Source: Campylobacter sp. US33a (lineage in GTDB: Bacteria > Campylobacterota > Campylobacteria > Campylobacterales > Campylobacteraceae). From it: DNA of 64,000 nucleotides. The notes under the pieces are model-generated. The model searched no databases, had not been told where the DNA came from, and saw only the letters and a program-made list of their open reading frames with translations. Below, in pieces: positions 37,899 through 46,823 of this stretch. The DNA is taken from NCBI RefSeq assembly GCF_004378855.1, contig NZ_RYYL01000001.1, forward strand, positions 168,160 to 232,159, given 5' to 3'. Within the stretch, counting starts at the first letter, position 1. Every line of letters begins with the position of its first letter. The translations under genes and the position numbers were made by a program.

Positions 37899-38863
37899 AA
37901 AAATTTTCCCTATGGTGTGATTTTATAGAAAATAATTTTTTGGACAATGAATTTTTAGATTTAATTGCAAAAAATGCGATTAATGGTGCGACTTCAAATC
38001 CTGCTATTTTTAAAAATGCTATTTTAACCTCGCCTATATATAAGGAAAAAATTACCAAATTAAGAGGCAAAAAAGCAAAAGAAATTTATGAAGAACTCGC
38101 AATTGCCGATATACAGAAAGCCGCCGATAAATTAGCTCCTTTGTTTTATCAAGGTAATGATGGTTTTATTAGTCTTGAGATCGATCCAAGATTTCATGAT
38201 AACACAAGTCTTAGTTTGGGCGAGGCAAAAAGGCTTTATACAAATATAGCCAAAGAAAATGTGATGATTAAAATTCCAGCTACCAAGGCTTCTTATGAAG
38301 TGATGTATGAATTGATGAAAAATGGAATTAGTGTCAATGCGACTTTGATTTTTGATTTTGAGCAAAGCAAGTCTTGTTTTGAAGCTTTAAGTGCTGGACT
38401 TAAAGAATTTAGAAAAAACAATCCAAGATCAAGAGAGCCAAAAGCGGTTATAAGTATCTTTGTAAGTCGTTTTGATAGGCTTTTAAATGAGAGAGTAGTA
38501 GATAAAAATACCATAGGAATTTTAACAGCCACAAAGGCTTATAAGTATATTGTTTCACAAAATGAAGAAGGCATTAGAGCCTTGTTTGCAAGCACAGGTG
38601 TAAAAGGTGATGATTTAGCAAAGGATTATTATATCAAAGAACTTCTTTATGAAAAGGCCATCAATACGGCACCACTAGATGCAATTAGAGCATTTTTGGG
38701 TAAGGAATTGATCTTTAAAGAGCCATTAAAAGATGAGTGTATAGAGAAGAAATTAAATGCCAATATTTCACAAGATGAATTAACTAAAGCTTGCAAAACT
38801 TTGCTAGATGATGGTTTAGAGCAATTTTGCATAGCATTTGAAGATATTTTAAAAGCTTTGTAA
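37895..38863 (+). CDS. tal: Transaldolase
   Basis: 322 residues. The catalytic lysine is in NVMIKIPATKASYEVM (about 127-142); the N-terminal NGATSNPAIFKNAIL and FVSRFDRLL are family signatures. It shuttles three-carbon units in the non-oxidative pentose phosphate pathway. It overlaps serB by 4 nt (ATGA) and ends the greA-to-tal run; a strong hairpin follows. Confidence 0.93.
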   Translation: MKKFSLWCDFIENNFLDNEFLDLIAKNAINGATSNPAIFKNAILTSPIYKEKITKLRGKKAKEIYEELAIADIQKAADKLAPLFYQGNDGFISLEIDPRFHDNTSLSLGEAKRLYTNIAKENVMIKIPATKASYEVMYELMKNGISVNATLIFDFEQSKSCFEALSAGLKEFRKNNPRSREPKAVISIFVSRFDRLLNERVVDKNTIGILTATKAYKYIVSQNEEGIRALFASTGVKGDDLAKDYYIKELLYEKAINTAPLDAIRAFLGKELIFKEPLKDECIEKKLNANISQDELTKACKTLLDDGLEQFCIAFEDILKAL

Positions 38864-38867
38864 ATTA

Positions 38868-38891
38868 GCTTAATCTCGCTTGAGATTAAGC
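38868..38891. terminator. Bidirectional hairpin terminator after tal
   Basis: GCTTAATCTC and GAGATTAAGC form a perfect 10-bp stem with a 4-nt loop. It sits 5 nt past the tal stop and overlaps the 3' end of the convergent broken gene. T tracts are short on both sides, so efficiency is uncertain. Confidence 0.65.
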
Positions 38892-39343
38892 ACTTACATC
38901 CGCTAGAGTTGGTCTTTTAACTGAAAAAATATTAGATGGCGATCTTCTGCCGTAATTTGGACATCTGCCTACTGCTTTCCATAAATTTTCTTTTATATAT
39001 TTTGATGGTTTTCCAAATCTTCTTTCATATAATAGACAAGTTTCATCCCAAGATTTGTTGAGATTTTCTAGATCTTTTTTACCACGCATTCCAAAATAAG
39101 GAAAGTGGTGCAAAAAGTAACCAAAGATATTTTCACAATCTTGAGCGTATTTTAATGTATCTAAGATATGATAATGCCAAATTTATCAACATCTGTTGGT
39201 GGCACTATAGGTGCTTCTTTGTTTTCAAGACATAGAAAAAGAAATTTTCTATATTCGACTTCAATGAATTTAACATACTCTAAACTCCATTCTAATCCTT
39301 CATTTTTGTCAATTATTTTTACTATGATTGGCTCCAAGTCCAA
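38886..39343 (-). pseudogene. Frameshifted small protein, glycine-rich-domain-like family
   Basis: Two minus-strand frames fit one protein. The first (39343 to about 39163, TTG start) reads IVKIIDKNEGLEWSLEYVKF and stops at IIIS. The second (to 38886) contains HHFPYFGMRGKKDLENLNKS and YERRFGKPSKYIKEN. Restoring one T in the TTT before GGCATTATCATATC (near 39179) joins them through a KFWHYHILDTLKYAQDCE-type segment. The W-H-x-H-ILDT and HHFPYFG pattern resembles the family of small proteins related to plant glycine-rich domain proteins. The joined length would be about 150 residues. Function is unknown. Confidence 0.7.
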
Positions 39344-39459
39344 TCTAATCCAAATTATAGTTTAATAATGCTTTGTGTTATAAATGATTAATGAAAAATT
39401 ATATAAAAACTAAACTTATAAATAAAGTGTTATAAGGCTTAGTTGCATGAAATAAAAAA

Positions 39460-39673
39460 TGTCAGAAAAACATCGTAAAATAAGGAAAATATTGCAAGAA
39501 TTAGAAAAGAAAAAGGAATTTCTCAGTTAGAATTATCTTTATTGCTGGGACATAAAAGTGTATCTATTGTCGCAAGCGCAGAAAGGCATTATAGAGGAGC
39601 ACATTTTAATTTAAATCACTTGTTTCAGATGGCTGAAATTTTTGAAATAGATATTTGTGATTTCTTTAAATAA
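39460..39673 (+). pseudogene. Frameshifted small XRE-type helix-turn-helix protein
   Basis: The ATG-led frame reads MSEKHRKIRKILQELEKKKE and then stops at 39529-39531. The frame one base away is open from 39480 to 39673 and reads NIARIRKEKGISQLELSLLL and later SAERHYRGAHFNLNHLFQMA. It looks like a single Cro/C1-type HTH domain. One missing G at AGG (near 39485) would restore a protein of about 70 residues. It is flanked by another decayed accessory gene, and no intact copy is seen here. Confidence 0.7.
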
Positions 39674-39737
39674 ATTTATACTCTACTAAGCCAAAATCAG
39701 CTATAATAAACCCTTATTTTTTCAGAAAGGACAAAAG

Positions 39738-40274
39738 ATGTTAGAAGGTATCGTTAGAGAGAGTATCGGTAGAAAAGCAGCTAAAGCTTTAAAAAGAGAT
39801 GGTTATCTAATCGCAAACATCTATGGTAAAGGATTAGAAAACATCAATGCGGCTTTTAAAATAAATGATTTTATTAAAGAAGTTCGCAAAAAAACAAGCT
39901 TAATTTTTGATGTAAAAGTAGGTTCACAAACTTTAAGCGTTGTAGTTGTAGATTATCAAAAAGATCCTGTAACTGCAGAACTTAAGCATGTGGATTTAAA
40001 AGTTGCACAAAAAGGCGTGATTTCTAAATACATGGTTCCAGTAAAAATCACAGGAACAGCAATAGGTCTTAAAAATAAAGGTGTTTTAATCCAATCAAAA
40101 AGAAGACTAAAAGTAAAATGTGCGGCTGAAAATTTACCAGACTTTTTTGAGCTTGATGTAAGTAAGCTTGATGTAGGCGATGCTTTGCTTGTTAGAGATA
40201 TAGTAGTTCCTGCGGGTGTTACTATGGTAGATGCGGATAGAGTTGCAGTTGTTGGCGTAGAAAAAGCTAGATGA
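39738..40274 (+). CDS. rplY: Ribosomal protein L25/CTC family
   Basis: 178 residues, ATG with an AGAAAGGAC site. An N-terminal L25 domain (about 1-85, binds 5S rRNA) is followed by the C-terminal CTC domain (about 90-175) of the TL5/CTC type. It overlaps pth by 4 nt (ATGA). This is the first gene of the long plus-strand run that leads to serC. It follows two decayed genes. Confidence 0.94.
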   Translation: MLEGIVRESIGRKAAKALKRDGYLIANIYGKGLENINAAFKINDFIKEVRKKTSLIFDVKVGSQTLSVVVVDYQKDPVTAELKHVDLKVAQKGVISKYMVPVKITGTAIGLKNKGVLIQSKRRLKVKCAAENLPDFFELDVSKLDVGDALLVRDIVVPAGVTMVDADRVAVVGVEKAR

Positions 40275-40816
40275 TTTTAGTCGTAGGGCTTGGCAATATA
40301 GGCAAAGAGTATGAAGATACTCGCCATAATGTGGGCTTTATGTTAATTGATTTGCTTTTAAAAGAGAGCAATTTTACAAATCTTAGTAATTCTAAATTTA
40401 AAGGAGAACTTTTTAAAATAGGTTCTTCCTTGCTTCTTCTTAAACCTAGTACTTATATGAATAATTCAGGACTTAGTGTCAAAGCCGTAAATGATTTTTA
40501 TAAATGTGAAAGAATTATAGTTATACATGATGATATTGATATTAACTTAGGGGCTTTGCGTTTTAAGAAAGGCGGTTCAAGTGGTGGACATAATGGACTT
40601 AAAAGCATTGATAGTTTATGTGGAAGCGATTATGAAAGAGTGCGCATAGGGGTAGGAAAAGGAGAAAATGTAATTTCTCATGTTTTAGGTAGATTTAAAA
40701 CTGATGAAGAAGTAATTTTAAGCAAGGTTTTAGAGCAGTCCAAAAAAGCCTTACTTGAGCTTATTAGCAGCGGTGATTTAACTGCTGTATCATCAAAATA
40801 TAGCCTAAAGAGTTGA
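40271..40816 (+). CDS. pth: Peptidyl-tRNA hydrolase
   Basis: 181 residues. [20 protein letters not shown] holds catalytic His19; [15 protein letters not shown] and GGHNGLKSI are family signatures. It recycles peptidyl-tRNA in the cytoplasm. It is translationally coupled to rplY and close to the following permease gene. Confidence 0.95.
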   Translation: MILVVGLGNIGKEYEDTRHNVGFMLIDLLLKESNFTNLSNSKFKGELFKIGSSLLLLKPSTYMNNSGLSVKAVNDFYKCERIIVIHDDIDINLGALRFKKGGSSGGHNGLKSIDSLCGSDYERVRIGVGKGENVISHVLGRFKTDEEVILSKVLEQSKKALLELISSGDLTAVSSKYSLKS

Positions 40817-40818
40817 GT

Positions 40819-41877
40819 ATGAGTGTATTTTTTCGTTTTATCTCAGCTATTTATCTTAAGAGTTTTTTTATTATATTTTTTTCTTTGGTTTTATTTTTTG
40901 TTGGCGTAGATTTACTTTTGAATTTTAAAAATTTGCCAGATTCTGCTAATCTGGATATCTTATATGTTATTTTTTTATCTTTTTCTGCGATGAGCTATAT
41001 TTTGCCCGTGTCTTTGGTTTTTGCTTTAATCATGTCTTTAATTTCCATGATACGCAGCAATGAATTAGTTAGTCTTTATGCTTTGGGTTTGAGCAAAAAT
41101 CATGTGATTTTATATCCTTTTTTATGGGCTTTGTTTTTTTGTCTTGTTTATGTGGGTTTAAATTCCACGCCTTTTGCGTATGCTGAAAATTATAAGGGAA
41201 ATATTTTAAATAACGCAGTTTTAGCAAATCAAAGTGATAATATTTTTTTAAAATACAATGAACAATTTATTTATATTTCAAAGCTTGATCCCTTGCAAAA
41301 CAAAGTGATGGAGATGAAAATTTTTGATATTAAAGATTTAAAACTCACTCAAGTTTCTGAAATTTCAAGTGCTTTTTTTGATAGAGACCATTGGGTTTTT
41401 GATAATGTTAAAGAGATTTATTTGCCGCAAGATTTTAACCTAAGCAAAGAAGGGTTGAAATTGGCGGAATATGATAAAACGCAAGCTTTATATGGTTTTA
41501 AACCAAGAATTATCGAAGGAGCTGCTAGCGTGAATTCAAATTCGATTATTGATGCTATTGAAGGAATTAGAATTTTTTCTCAACAAGGTATTAATACCAA
41601 TGCTTTAAAAACTGAACTTTATATCCTTATTTTTGCTCCTTTTTTTGCTCCTTTTTTGATGCTAATAATGTATTATTTTTTTCCAGCAATAGGGCGATTT
41701 TTTAATTTAGCTTTTATTGGTTTTGTGTTTCTAATTGTTACGCTTGTAGTATGGGGAGTTTTATTTTTATTTTTAAGACTTAGTGAAAATGGTGTTTTGA
41801 TACCAGAATTGGGTATTATTTTCCCAGTTTTATGCTTGTCTTTGGCGGCTTTGTTTTTATTTTTTAAACACAGATGA
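40819..41877 (+). CDS. LptF/LptG-type permease family protein
   Basis: 352 residues from the ATG at 40819; a TTG two codons earlier overlaps the pth stop. Helices lie at about 13-33, 60-85 and 95-117, then 270-290, 300-320 and 330-350, with a periplasmic beta domain between (YLPQDFNLSKEGLKL near 205). This is the LptG/YjgP fold of the lipopolysaccharide export permease. C. jejuni Cj0313 is the positional match. Its partner LptF-type protein is not visible here. Confidence 0.82.
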   Translation: MSVFFRFISAIYLKSFFIIFFSLVLFFVGVDLLLNFKNLPDSANLDILYVIFLSFSAMSYILPVSLVFALIMSLISMIRSNELVSLYALGLSKNHVILYPFLWALFFCLVYVGLNSTPFAYAENYKGNILNNAVLANQSDNIFLKYNEQFIYISKLDPLQNKVMEMKIFDIKDLKLTQVSEISSAFFDRDHWVFDNVKEIYLPQDFNLSKEGLKLAEYDKTQALYGFKPRIIEGAASVNSNSIIDAIEGIRIFSQQGINTNALKTELYILIFAPFFAPFLMLIMYYFFPAIGRFFNLAFIGFVFLIVTLVVWGVLFLFLRLSENGVLIPELGIIFPVLCLSLAALFLFFKHR

Positions 41878-41893
41878 TAAAGGAAAACTAAAT

Positions 41894-43099
41894 ATGGATT
41901 ACGAAAGATTAAGAAAAGATTTTCAAACGCCTTTTTATATATATGATTTTGATGCTATTAAGCAAAAATTTCTTTCGTTAAAAGAGGCATTTAAGGCAAG
42001 AAAATCACAAATTTTTTATGCTGTAAAAGCCAATTCAAATTTAAGTCTTTTACAAATGTTAGCAAGACTTGATAGCGGCTTTGACTGCGTCAGTATCGGG
42101 GAAGTAAAACGCGCTTTAAGGGCTGGAGCTAAAAATTATAAAATCATTTTTAGTGGAGTAGGCAAGACTAAAGAAGAGTTAAAACTTGCTTTAGAATATG
42201 ATATTTTGTATATCAATCTTGAAAGTGAAGCTGAAATGATGCTTTTAGAAAGTGTAGCTAGAGAGCTTAATTTAAAAGCAAGAATCAGTATCCGCGTTAA
42301 TCCAAATGTCGATGCAAAAACTCATCCTTACATTTCCACAGGACTTAATGAAAACAAATTTGGCGTAGAAATTGAAACTGCTAGAAAAATGTATTTATAT
42401 GCCAAAAATTCTTCTTTTTTGGAGCCGGTTGGCGTGCATTTTCATATTGGATCGCAGCTTTTAGATATTTCTCCTATTCATGAAGCTGCGGGCATTGTTG
42501 CAAAGCTAGTAAGAGAATTAAAAGCTCTAAAAATTGAGCTTAAATTTTTTGATATAGGCGGAGGTTTAGGCGTTGGTTATGAAGGAGAAAAAGAACCTGA
42601 TTTATACGCTTATGCACAAGGAATTTTAGAAAATTTAAGCGGGCTTGATCTTACTATTGGAATGGAGCCAGGTCGTTTTTTGGTTGCAAAAAATGGAGAA
42701 TTAGTTTGTAGCATTTTGTATGAGAAAAATAACAATCATAAAAGATTTATTGTTGTAGATGCTGCGATGAATGATTTAATTCGTCCGAGTTTATATGAGG
42801 CTTATCATGAAATTTTGTTGCCTTTTAGCGAAGGTGAAAAAAGTTTGTGCGATGTTGTAGGGGGAATTTGCGAAAGTGGTGACTTTTTTGCTAAAGATCG
42901 TCTTTTGCCTCAAAGTCAAAATGGAGATATAATGATTATTAAAAACGCAGGCGCTTATGGTTTTAGTATGAGTAGTAATTATAATACAAGAAATCGTGCA
43001 TGCGAACTTGCAGTTGAAGATAGCGAGATTAGACTTATTCGTCAAAGAGAGAGTTTTGAAGATCAAATTGCTTTGGAAGTTAAATTTTTAAAGGCTTGA
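41894..43099 (+). CDS. lysA: Diaminopimelate decarboxylase
   Basis: 401 residues. PLP lysine lies in FYAVKANSNLSLL (about residue 49); HIGSQLLDISPI, GGGLGVGYEGEK and EPGRFLVAKNG are group-IV decarboxylase signatures; CESGDFFAKDRLLP provides the second active-site Cys/Asp. It makes lysine from meso-diaminopimelate. It sits in an operon-like run with a HAD phosphatase, pheA and hisC. Confidence 0.95.
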   Translation: MDYERLRKDFQTPFYIYDFDAIKQKFLSLKEAFKARKSQIFYAVKANSNLSLLQMLARLDSGFDCVSIGEVKRALRAGAKNYKIIFSGVGKTKEELKLALEYDILYINLESEAEMMLLESVARELNLKARISIRVNPNVDAKTHPYISTGLNENKFGVEIETARKMYLYAKNSSFLEPVGVHFHIGSQLLDISPIHEAAGIVAKLVRELKALKIELKFFDIGGGLGVGYEGEKEPDLYAYAQGILENLSGLDLTIGMEPGRFLVAKNGELVCSILYEKNNNHKRFIVVDAAMNDLIRPSLYEAYHEILLPFSEGEKSLCDVVGGICESGDFFAKDRLLPQSQNGDIMIIKNAGAYGFSMSSNYNTRNRACELAVEDSEIRLIRQRESFEDQIALEVKFLKA

Positions 43100-43100
43100 A

Positions 43101-43868
43101 ATGTTTTTTTTAGATGTGCAAGGGACTTTGATTTCTGATGCTGATAAATCTTTGATTTGTGGAGCGAAAGATTTAATTGATTTTTTAAATGAGCGAAATT
43201 TGCCTTATGTTATCATTACAAACAATACAAAAAAACTTAATTTTTTAGAAAATTTAAGACAAAAAGGCTTAGCTATTAAAGAAAATGCTTATATTGATCC
43301 TTTTTGTGTTCTGCAAGATTATTTAAAACCTTGTAAAATTGCTGCTTTTGGAGCAGGTGAGTTTTTACAAAGCGTAGAAAAACTCGGTTTTGAACTTGAT
43401 TTTAAAAACCCACAAGCCGTGCTTGTAGCGAGTTACGATAATTTTAAATTTAAAGATTTTGCCAGCATGATAGAGTTTGCAAAAGATGGGCTGAAAATGA
43501 TTGCTATGCATGAAACTAGCATTTATAAAAAGGACAATAGGCTTTATCCAGGCGTTGGAAGTATTATGGCTATGCTTAAAAATGCTATAAAATTTGATTA
43601 TGAAGTTATAGGGAAGCCAAGTTTTGCTTTTTATAATGAGGCTTTAAAGCTTTTAAAAATGCAAAATGAGGGAGCCGAATTTAAAGATATTAAAATCATT
43701 AGCGATGATTTTAAGGGAGATTTGTTAAAAGCTAAAGAACTTAAAATGAAAACTTTGCTTGTTTTAAGTGGTAAAATTAGCGATACCAAAGGACTTGATA
43801 CAAGTTTGCTTGATGGGATTTATCCTAGTGTTTTAGAAATTACAAAGGAGCTAAAATGCCAAATTTAG
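43101..43868 (+). CDS. HAD-superfamily (NagD-like) phosphatase
   Basis: 255 residues. FFLDVQGTLISDADKSL is a HAD motif I variant (Asp4 with Gln in place of the usual second residue; the second Asp is replaced by Gly-Thr). VIITNNTKKLNF is motif II; KPSFAFYNEALKLL and ISDDFKGDLLKAKEL supply motifs III and IV. A class IIA cap is predicted. The substrate is unknown. It overlaps pheA by 13 nt. Confidence 0.8.
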   Translation: MFFLDVQGTLISDADKSLICGAKDLIDFLNERNLPYVIITNNTKKLNFLENLRQKGLAIKENAYIDPFCVLQDYLKPCKIAAFGAGEFLQSVEKLGFELDFKNPQAVLVASYDNFKFKDFASMIEFAKDGLKMIAMHETSIYKKDNRLYPGVGSIMAMLKNAIKFDYEVIGKPSFAFYNEALKLLKMQNEGAEFKDIKIISDDFKGDLLKAKELKMKTLLVLSGKISDTKGLDTSLLDGIYPSVLEITKELKCQI

Positions 43869-44929
43869 AGGAATTTAGAGCAAAAATTGATGCAGTGGAT
43901 GACCAAATTTTAGTTTTGTTAAATGAGAGAATGAATTATGTTAAAACCATAGGAGAAATTAAGCAAAATTCGGGTGGAACCATTTATCGTCCAGAAAGAG
44001 AAAGAGCGATTATCAATCGTTTAAAGAATACTAATTTTGGACTTTTGGATCAAAACGCTATTGAAGCTATTTATCAAGAAATTTTTGCTGTATCAAGAAA
44101 TTTAGAAATGCCTCAAAGTGTGGCGTATTTTGGACCTGAAGGAACTTATACTCATCAAGCTGCAAGAAGTCGTTTTGGGGCTATGAGTCGTTATATCCCT
44201 TTAGCAACCATTGAAGATGTGTTTAAAGAATTAATACATAAAGAGGCAAAATACGGTGTTGTGCCTATAGAAAATAACACTGAAGGTGCAGTAGGCGTTA
44301 CGCTTGATTGTTTAGGAAAATATCAAGAACTTAAAATTTTTGGCGAAATTTATATGGATATTCATCATTCTTTTGTGAGTTTAAATGAAAATTTAAAAGA
44401 TATACAAAGGATTTATTCTCATCCACAAGGTTACAATCAATGCCGTAAATTTTTAGAAAGCCATGGTTTAAATTTAGTCGAATTTGTACCTTCAAAATCT
44501 ACAGCTAATGCTGCTTATTTAGCTTCGCAAGATAGATATTCAGCAGCGATTTGTTCCAAAATAGCAGCCAAGCTTTATAATGTGCCAATTTTATTTGATA
44601 CTATAGAAGATAATTTAGCAAATCGCACGAGATTTTTGATTTTAAGTGATATTAAAAACCCTAAAATGGATAATTGTAAAACTTCCATTCTGGCACATAC
44701 GGCACATAAACCAGGAGGGCTTAGTGATTTATTGTATGAATTTAAAAGAGAAAATATCAATCTTACTAAGCTTGAATCGCGTCCTGTTAAAGCTAAGGAA
44801 TTTTTACATAGCTTTTATATAGATTTTGAAGGACACATTGATGATGAAAATGTCCAAAGGGCTTTGAAGCAAGCTGATGAAATTGTTTGGTTGGGATCGT
44901 ATCTATCTGGAGAAAAAAATGAAATTTAA
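43856..44929 (+). CDS. pheA: Bifunctional chorismate mutase/prephenate dehydratase
   Basis: 357 residues: an AroQ-type chorismate mutase (about 1-90; IDAVDDQILVLLNERMNYV), prephenate dehydratase (about 97-275; YFGPEGTYTHQAARSRF, VPIENNTEGAVGVTLD, NRTRFLIL) and a C-terminal ACT domain (about 280-355) with LTKLESRPVKAKEFLHSFYI for phenylalanine feedback. It leads to phenylalanine. It overlaps hisC's in-frame upstream region and is followed by hisC. Confidence 0.95.
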   Translation: MPNLEEFRAKIDAVDDQILVLLNERMNYVKTIGEIKQNSGGTIYRPERERAIINRLKNTNFGLLDQNAIEAIYQEIFAVSRNLEMPQSVAYFGPEGTYTHQAARSRFGAMSRYIPLATIEDVFKELIHKEAKYGVVPIENNTEGAVGVTLDCLGKYQELKIFGEIYMDIHHSFVSLNENLKDIQRIYSHPQGYNQCRKFLESHGLNLVEFVPSKSTANAAYLASQDRYSAAICSKIAAKLYNVPILFDTIEDNLANRTRFLILSDIKNPKMDNCKTSILAHTAHKPGGLSDLLYEFKRENINLTKLESRPVKAKEFLHSFYIDFEGHIDDENVQRALKQADEIVWLGSYLSGEKNEI

Positions 44930-46019
44930 TGAATTTTTAGATAATTTAAGCACTTATGAACCAGGCAAAGATATAGAAGTGGTTGCTAAGGAATATGGCG
45001 TAAAAGAAATTATCAAATTAGCCAGTAATGAAAATCCTTTTGGTGCTCCACCAAAGGCTATTAAAGCCTTAGAAGAAAATGCTTTTAAAGCTAATCTTTA
45101 TCCTGATGATAGTATGGTAGAACTTAAAAGCAAATTAGCACAAAAATACAGCGTTTTAAATGAAAATATCATCATTGGTGCGGGTAGCGATCAAGTTATA
45201 GAATTTGCAATCCATTCTAAGCTAAATTCTAAAAATGCTTTTTTGCAAGCCGGAGTGACTTTTGCGATGTATGAAATTTATGCTAAACAATGCGGTTCAA
45301 AATGCTATAAAACGCAAAGTATAACACATGATTTAGACGAGTTTAAAGCACTCTATGAAAGTCATAGAGATGAAATTAAAATTATTTTTTTATGTCTGCC
45401 AAATAATCCTTTGGGCGAGTGTTTAGATAAGGATTTAGTGCTTGAATTTATAAGGGGTGTTGATAAGGATTGTTTAATTATAATTGACGCAGCTTATAAT
45501 GAATTTGCATCTTTTAAAGATAGCAAAAAGCGCTTAGAGCCAAAAGACTTGATAAAGAGTTATGAAAATGTGCTTTATTTGGGGACTTTTTCTAAGCTTT
45601 ATGGGCTTGGTGGGTTACGCATTGGTTATGGTATAGCAAGCAAAGAAATTATTAGTGCATTTTACAAACTTCGTGCACCTTTTAATGTGAGTAATTTAGC
45701 TCTAAAAGCAGCAGTTGCAGCGTTAGATGATGATGAATTTAGTAAAAAAACCTTAGAAAATAATTTTTATCAAATGGAGCTTTTTAAGGATTTTGCTAAA
45801 AAATATAATATTAAATTTATTGAAAGTTATACCAATTTCATCACTTATTTTTTTGATGAGAAAAATAGCAGTGCTTTGTGTGAAGAATTGCTTAAAAAAG
45901 GTATTATTGTAAGAAATTTAAAAAGCTATGGTTTAAATGCGATTAGAATTACTATTGGGACACCTTATCAAAATGAAAGATTTTTTGTGGAGTTTGGTGG
46001 AATCTACAGCATGGTTTAA
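44919..46019 (+). CDS. hisC: Histidinol-phosphate aminotransferase
   Basis: 366 residues from the ATG at 44919, set by GGAG 7 nt upstream; a start at 44877 would overlap pheA by 53 nt without a site. It is a class I/II PLP aminotransferase: LASNENPFGAPPKAIKAL, IIIDAAYNEFA and the PLP lysine in LGTFSKLYGLGGLRIGY. It catalyses the seventh-to-eighth step of histidine synthesis; it may also act on aromatic amino acids, in keeping with pheA next door. Confidence 0.93.
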   Translation: MKFNEFLDNLSTYEPGKDIEVVAKEYGVKEIIKLASNENPFGAPPKAIKALEENAFKANLYPDDSMVELKSKLAQKYSVLNENIIIGAGSDQVIEFAIHSKLNSKNAFLQAGVTFAMYEIYAKQCGSKCYKTQSITHDLDEFKALYESHRDEIKIIFLCLPNNPLGECLDKDLVLEFIRGVDKDCLIIIDAAYNEFASFKDSKKRLEPKDLIKSYENVLYLGTFSKLYGLGGLRIGYGIASKEIISAFYKLRAPFNVSNLALKAAVAALDDDEFSKKTLENNFYQMELFKDFAKKYNIKFIESYTNFITYFFDEKNSSALCEELLKKGIIVRNLKSYGLNAIRITIGTPYQNERFFVEFGGIYSMV

Positions 46020-46030
46020 AATAAAATTTA

Positions 46031-46662
46031 ATGTTTTTAAAAAGATTTTTAGCTTGTTTTATCGTATTTTTAAGCTTAAGTTCTTTTGCTAAAGACATAG
46101 AAGAAAAAGAACTTAAAGCAAAACTTGAAAAGGCTTTAGATTTTGCTGATGTTGTGGTCAAGACAGAACTTTTACTCAACCATAAAAAATCGTGCGTTTA
46201 GCAGTTGGGAGTATATATCTTAAAAAAACGCCTAGAGAGCTTACGGATTTGGATTTAAAAGAAATAGAAAAATAGCTAAAATAACAATGAATTTTCAAAA
46301 AAACGATGAGCTTTTAATCTATAATCTTTTTGAAATAAGTCAAAGCACCTTTTTTTCAAAAACGCTTTGATGAACTTTTAGGACAAAATAATTTTACAAA
46401 CGCATATAGCAGTGTTAAAATCATTGATGATTATTTTTGTCCGCCTAATACTATTTGCGATATATCACCTATGCTTGCGAGATATTGGCTTTTTATGAAA
46501 GGGCAATATTGTATTAAAATTTATAGCCCTTATGTTTTAAATGAAAATCAAAAAAATCAAATTAAAACTTTGATAAAAATAGAACTTTTGGAGTGGTTTG
46601 GTGATGAAAATACTACCGAGCTTAAGTCTGTTGAATTTAAATTCGAAAAATTAAATTTTTAG
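46031..46662 (+). pseudogene. Decayed exported protein gene between hisC and fliF
   Basis: An ATG at 46031 starts MFLKRFLACFIVFLSLSSFA, a signal peptide, and runs to a TAG at 46199-46201. Further coding-like pieces occur in other frames: NRAFSSWEYIS, KTPRELTDLDLKEIEK, NDELLIYNLFEISQSTFFS, and a final open frame ending at 46662 (RFDELLGQNNFTNAYSSVKI, then MLARYWLFMKGQYCIKIYSP). At least three frame changes or stops are needed. The product would have been a periplasmic or secreted protein of about 205 residues; the family is not recognised. Confidence 0.7.
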
Positions 46663-46823
46663 TATTTTAAATCATTTTTGTATTTGGTTTTGAAAACGAA
46701 CAAAGACAATATAAGCTTAAGATAAATTTCAAATGTATCAAAGTTATACAAAGTTACATAATTTTTATGTAAAAATTATTAAAAATTATGTTAAAATTGA
46801 GCAAACTATAGGGATGAGGATTA

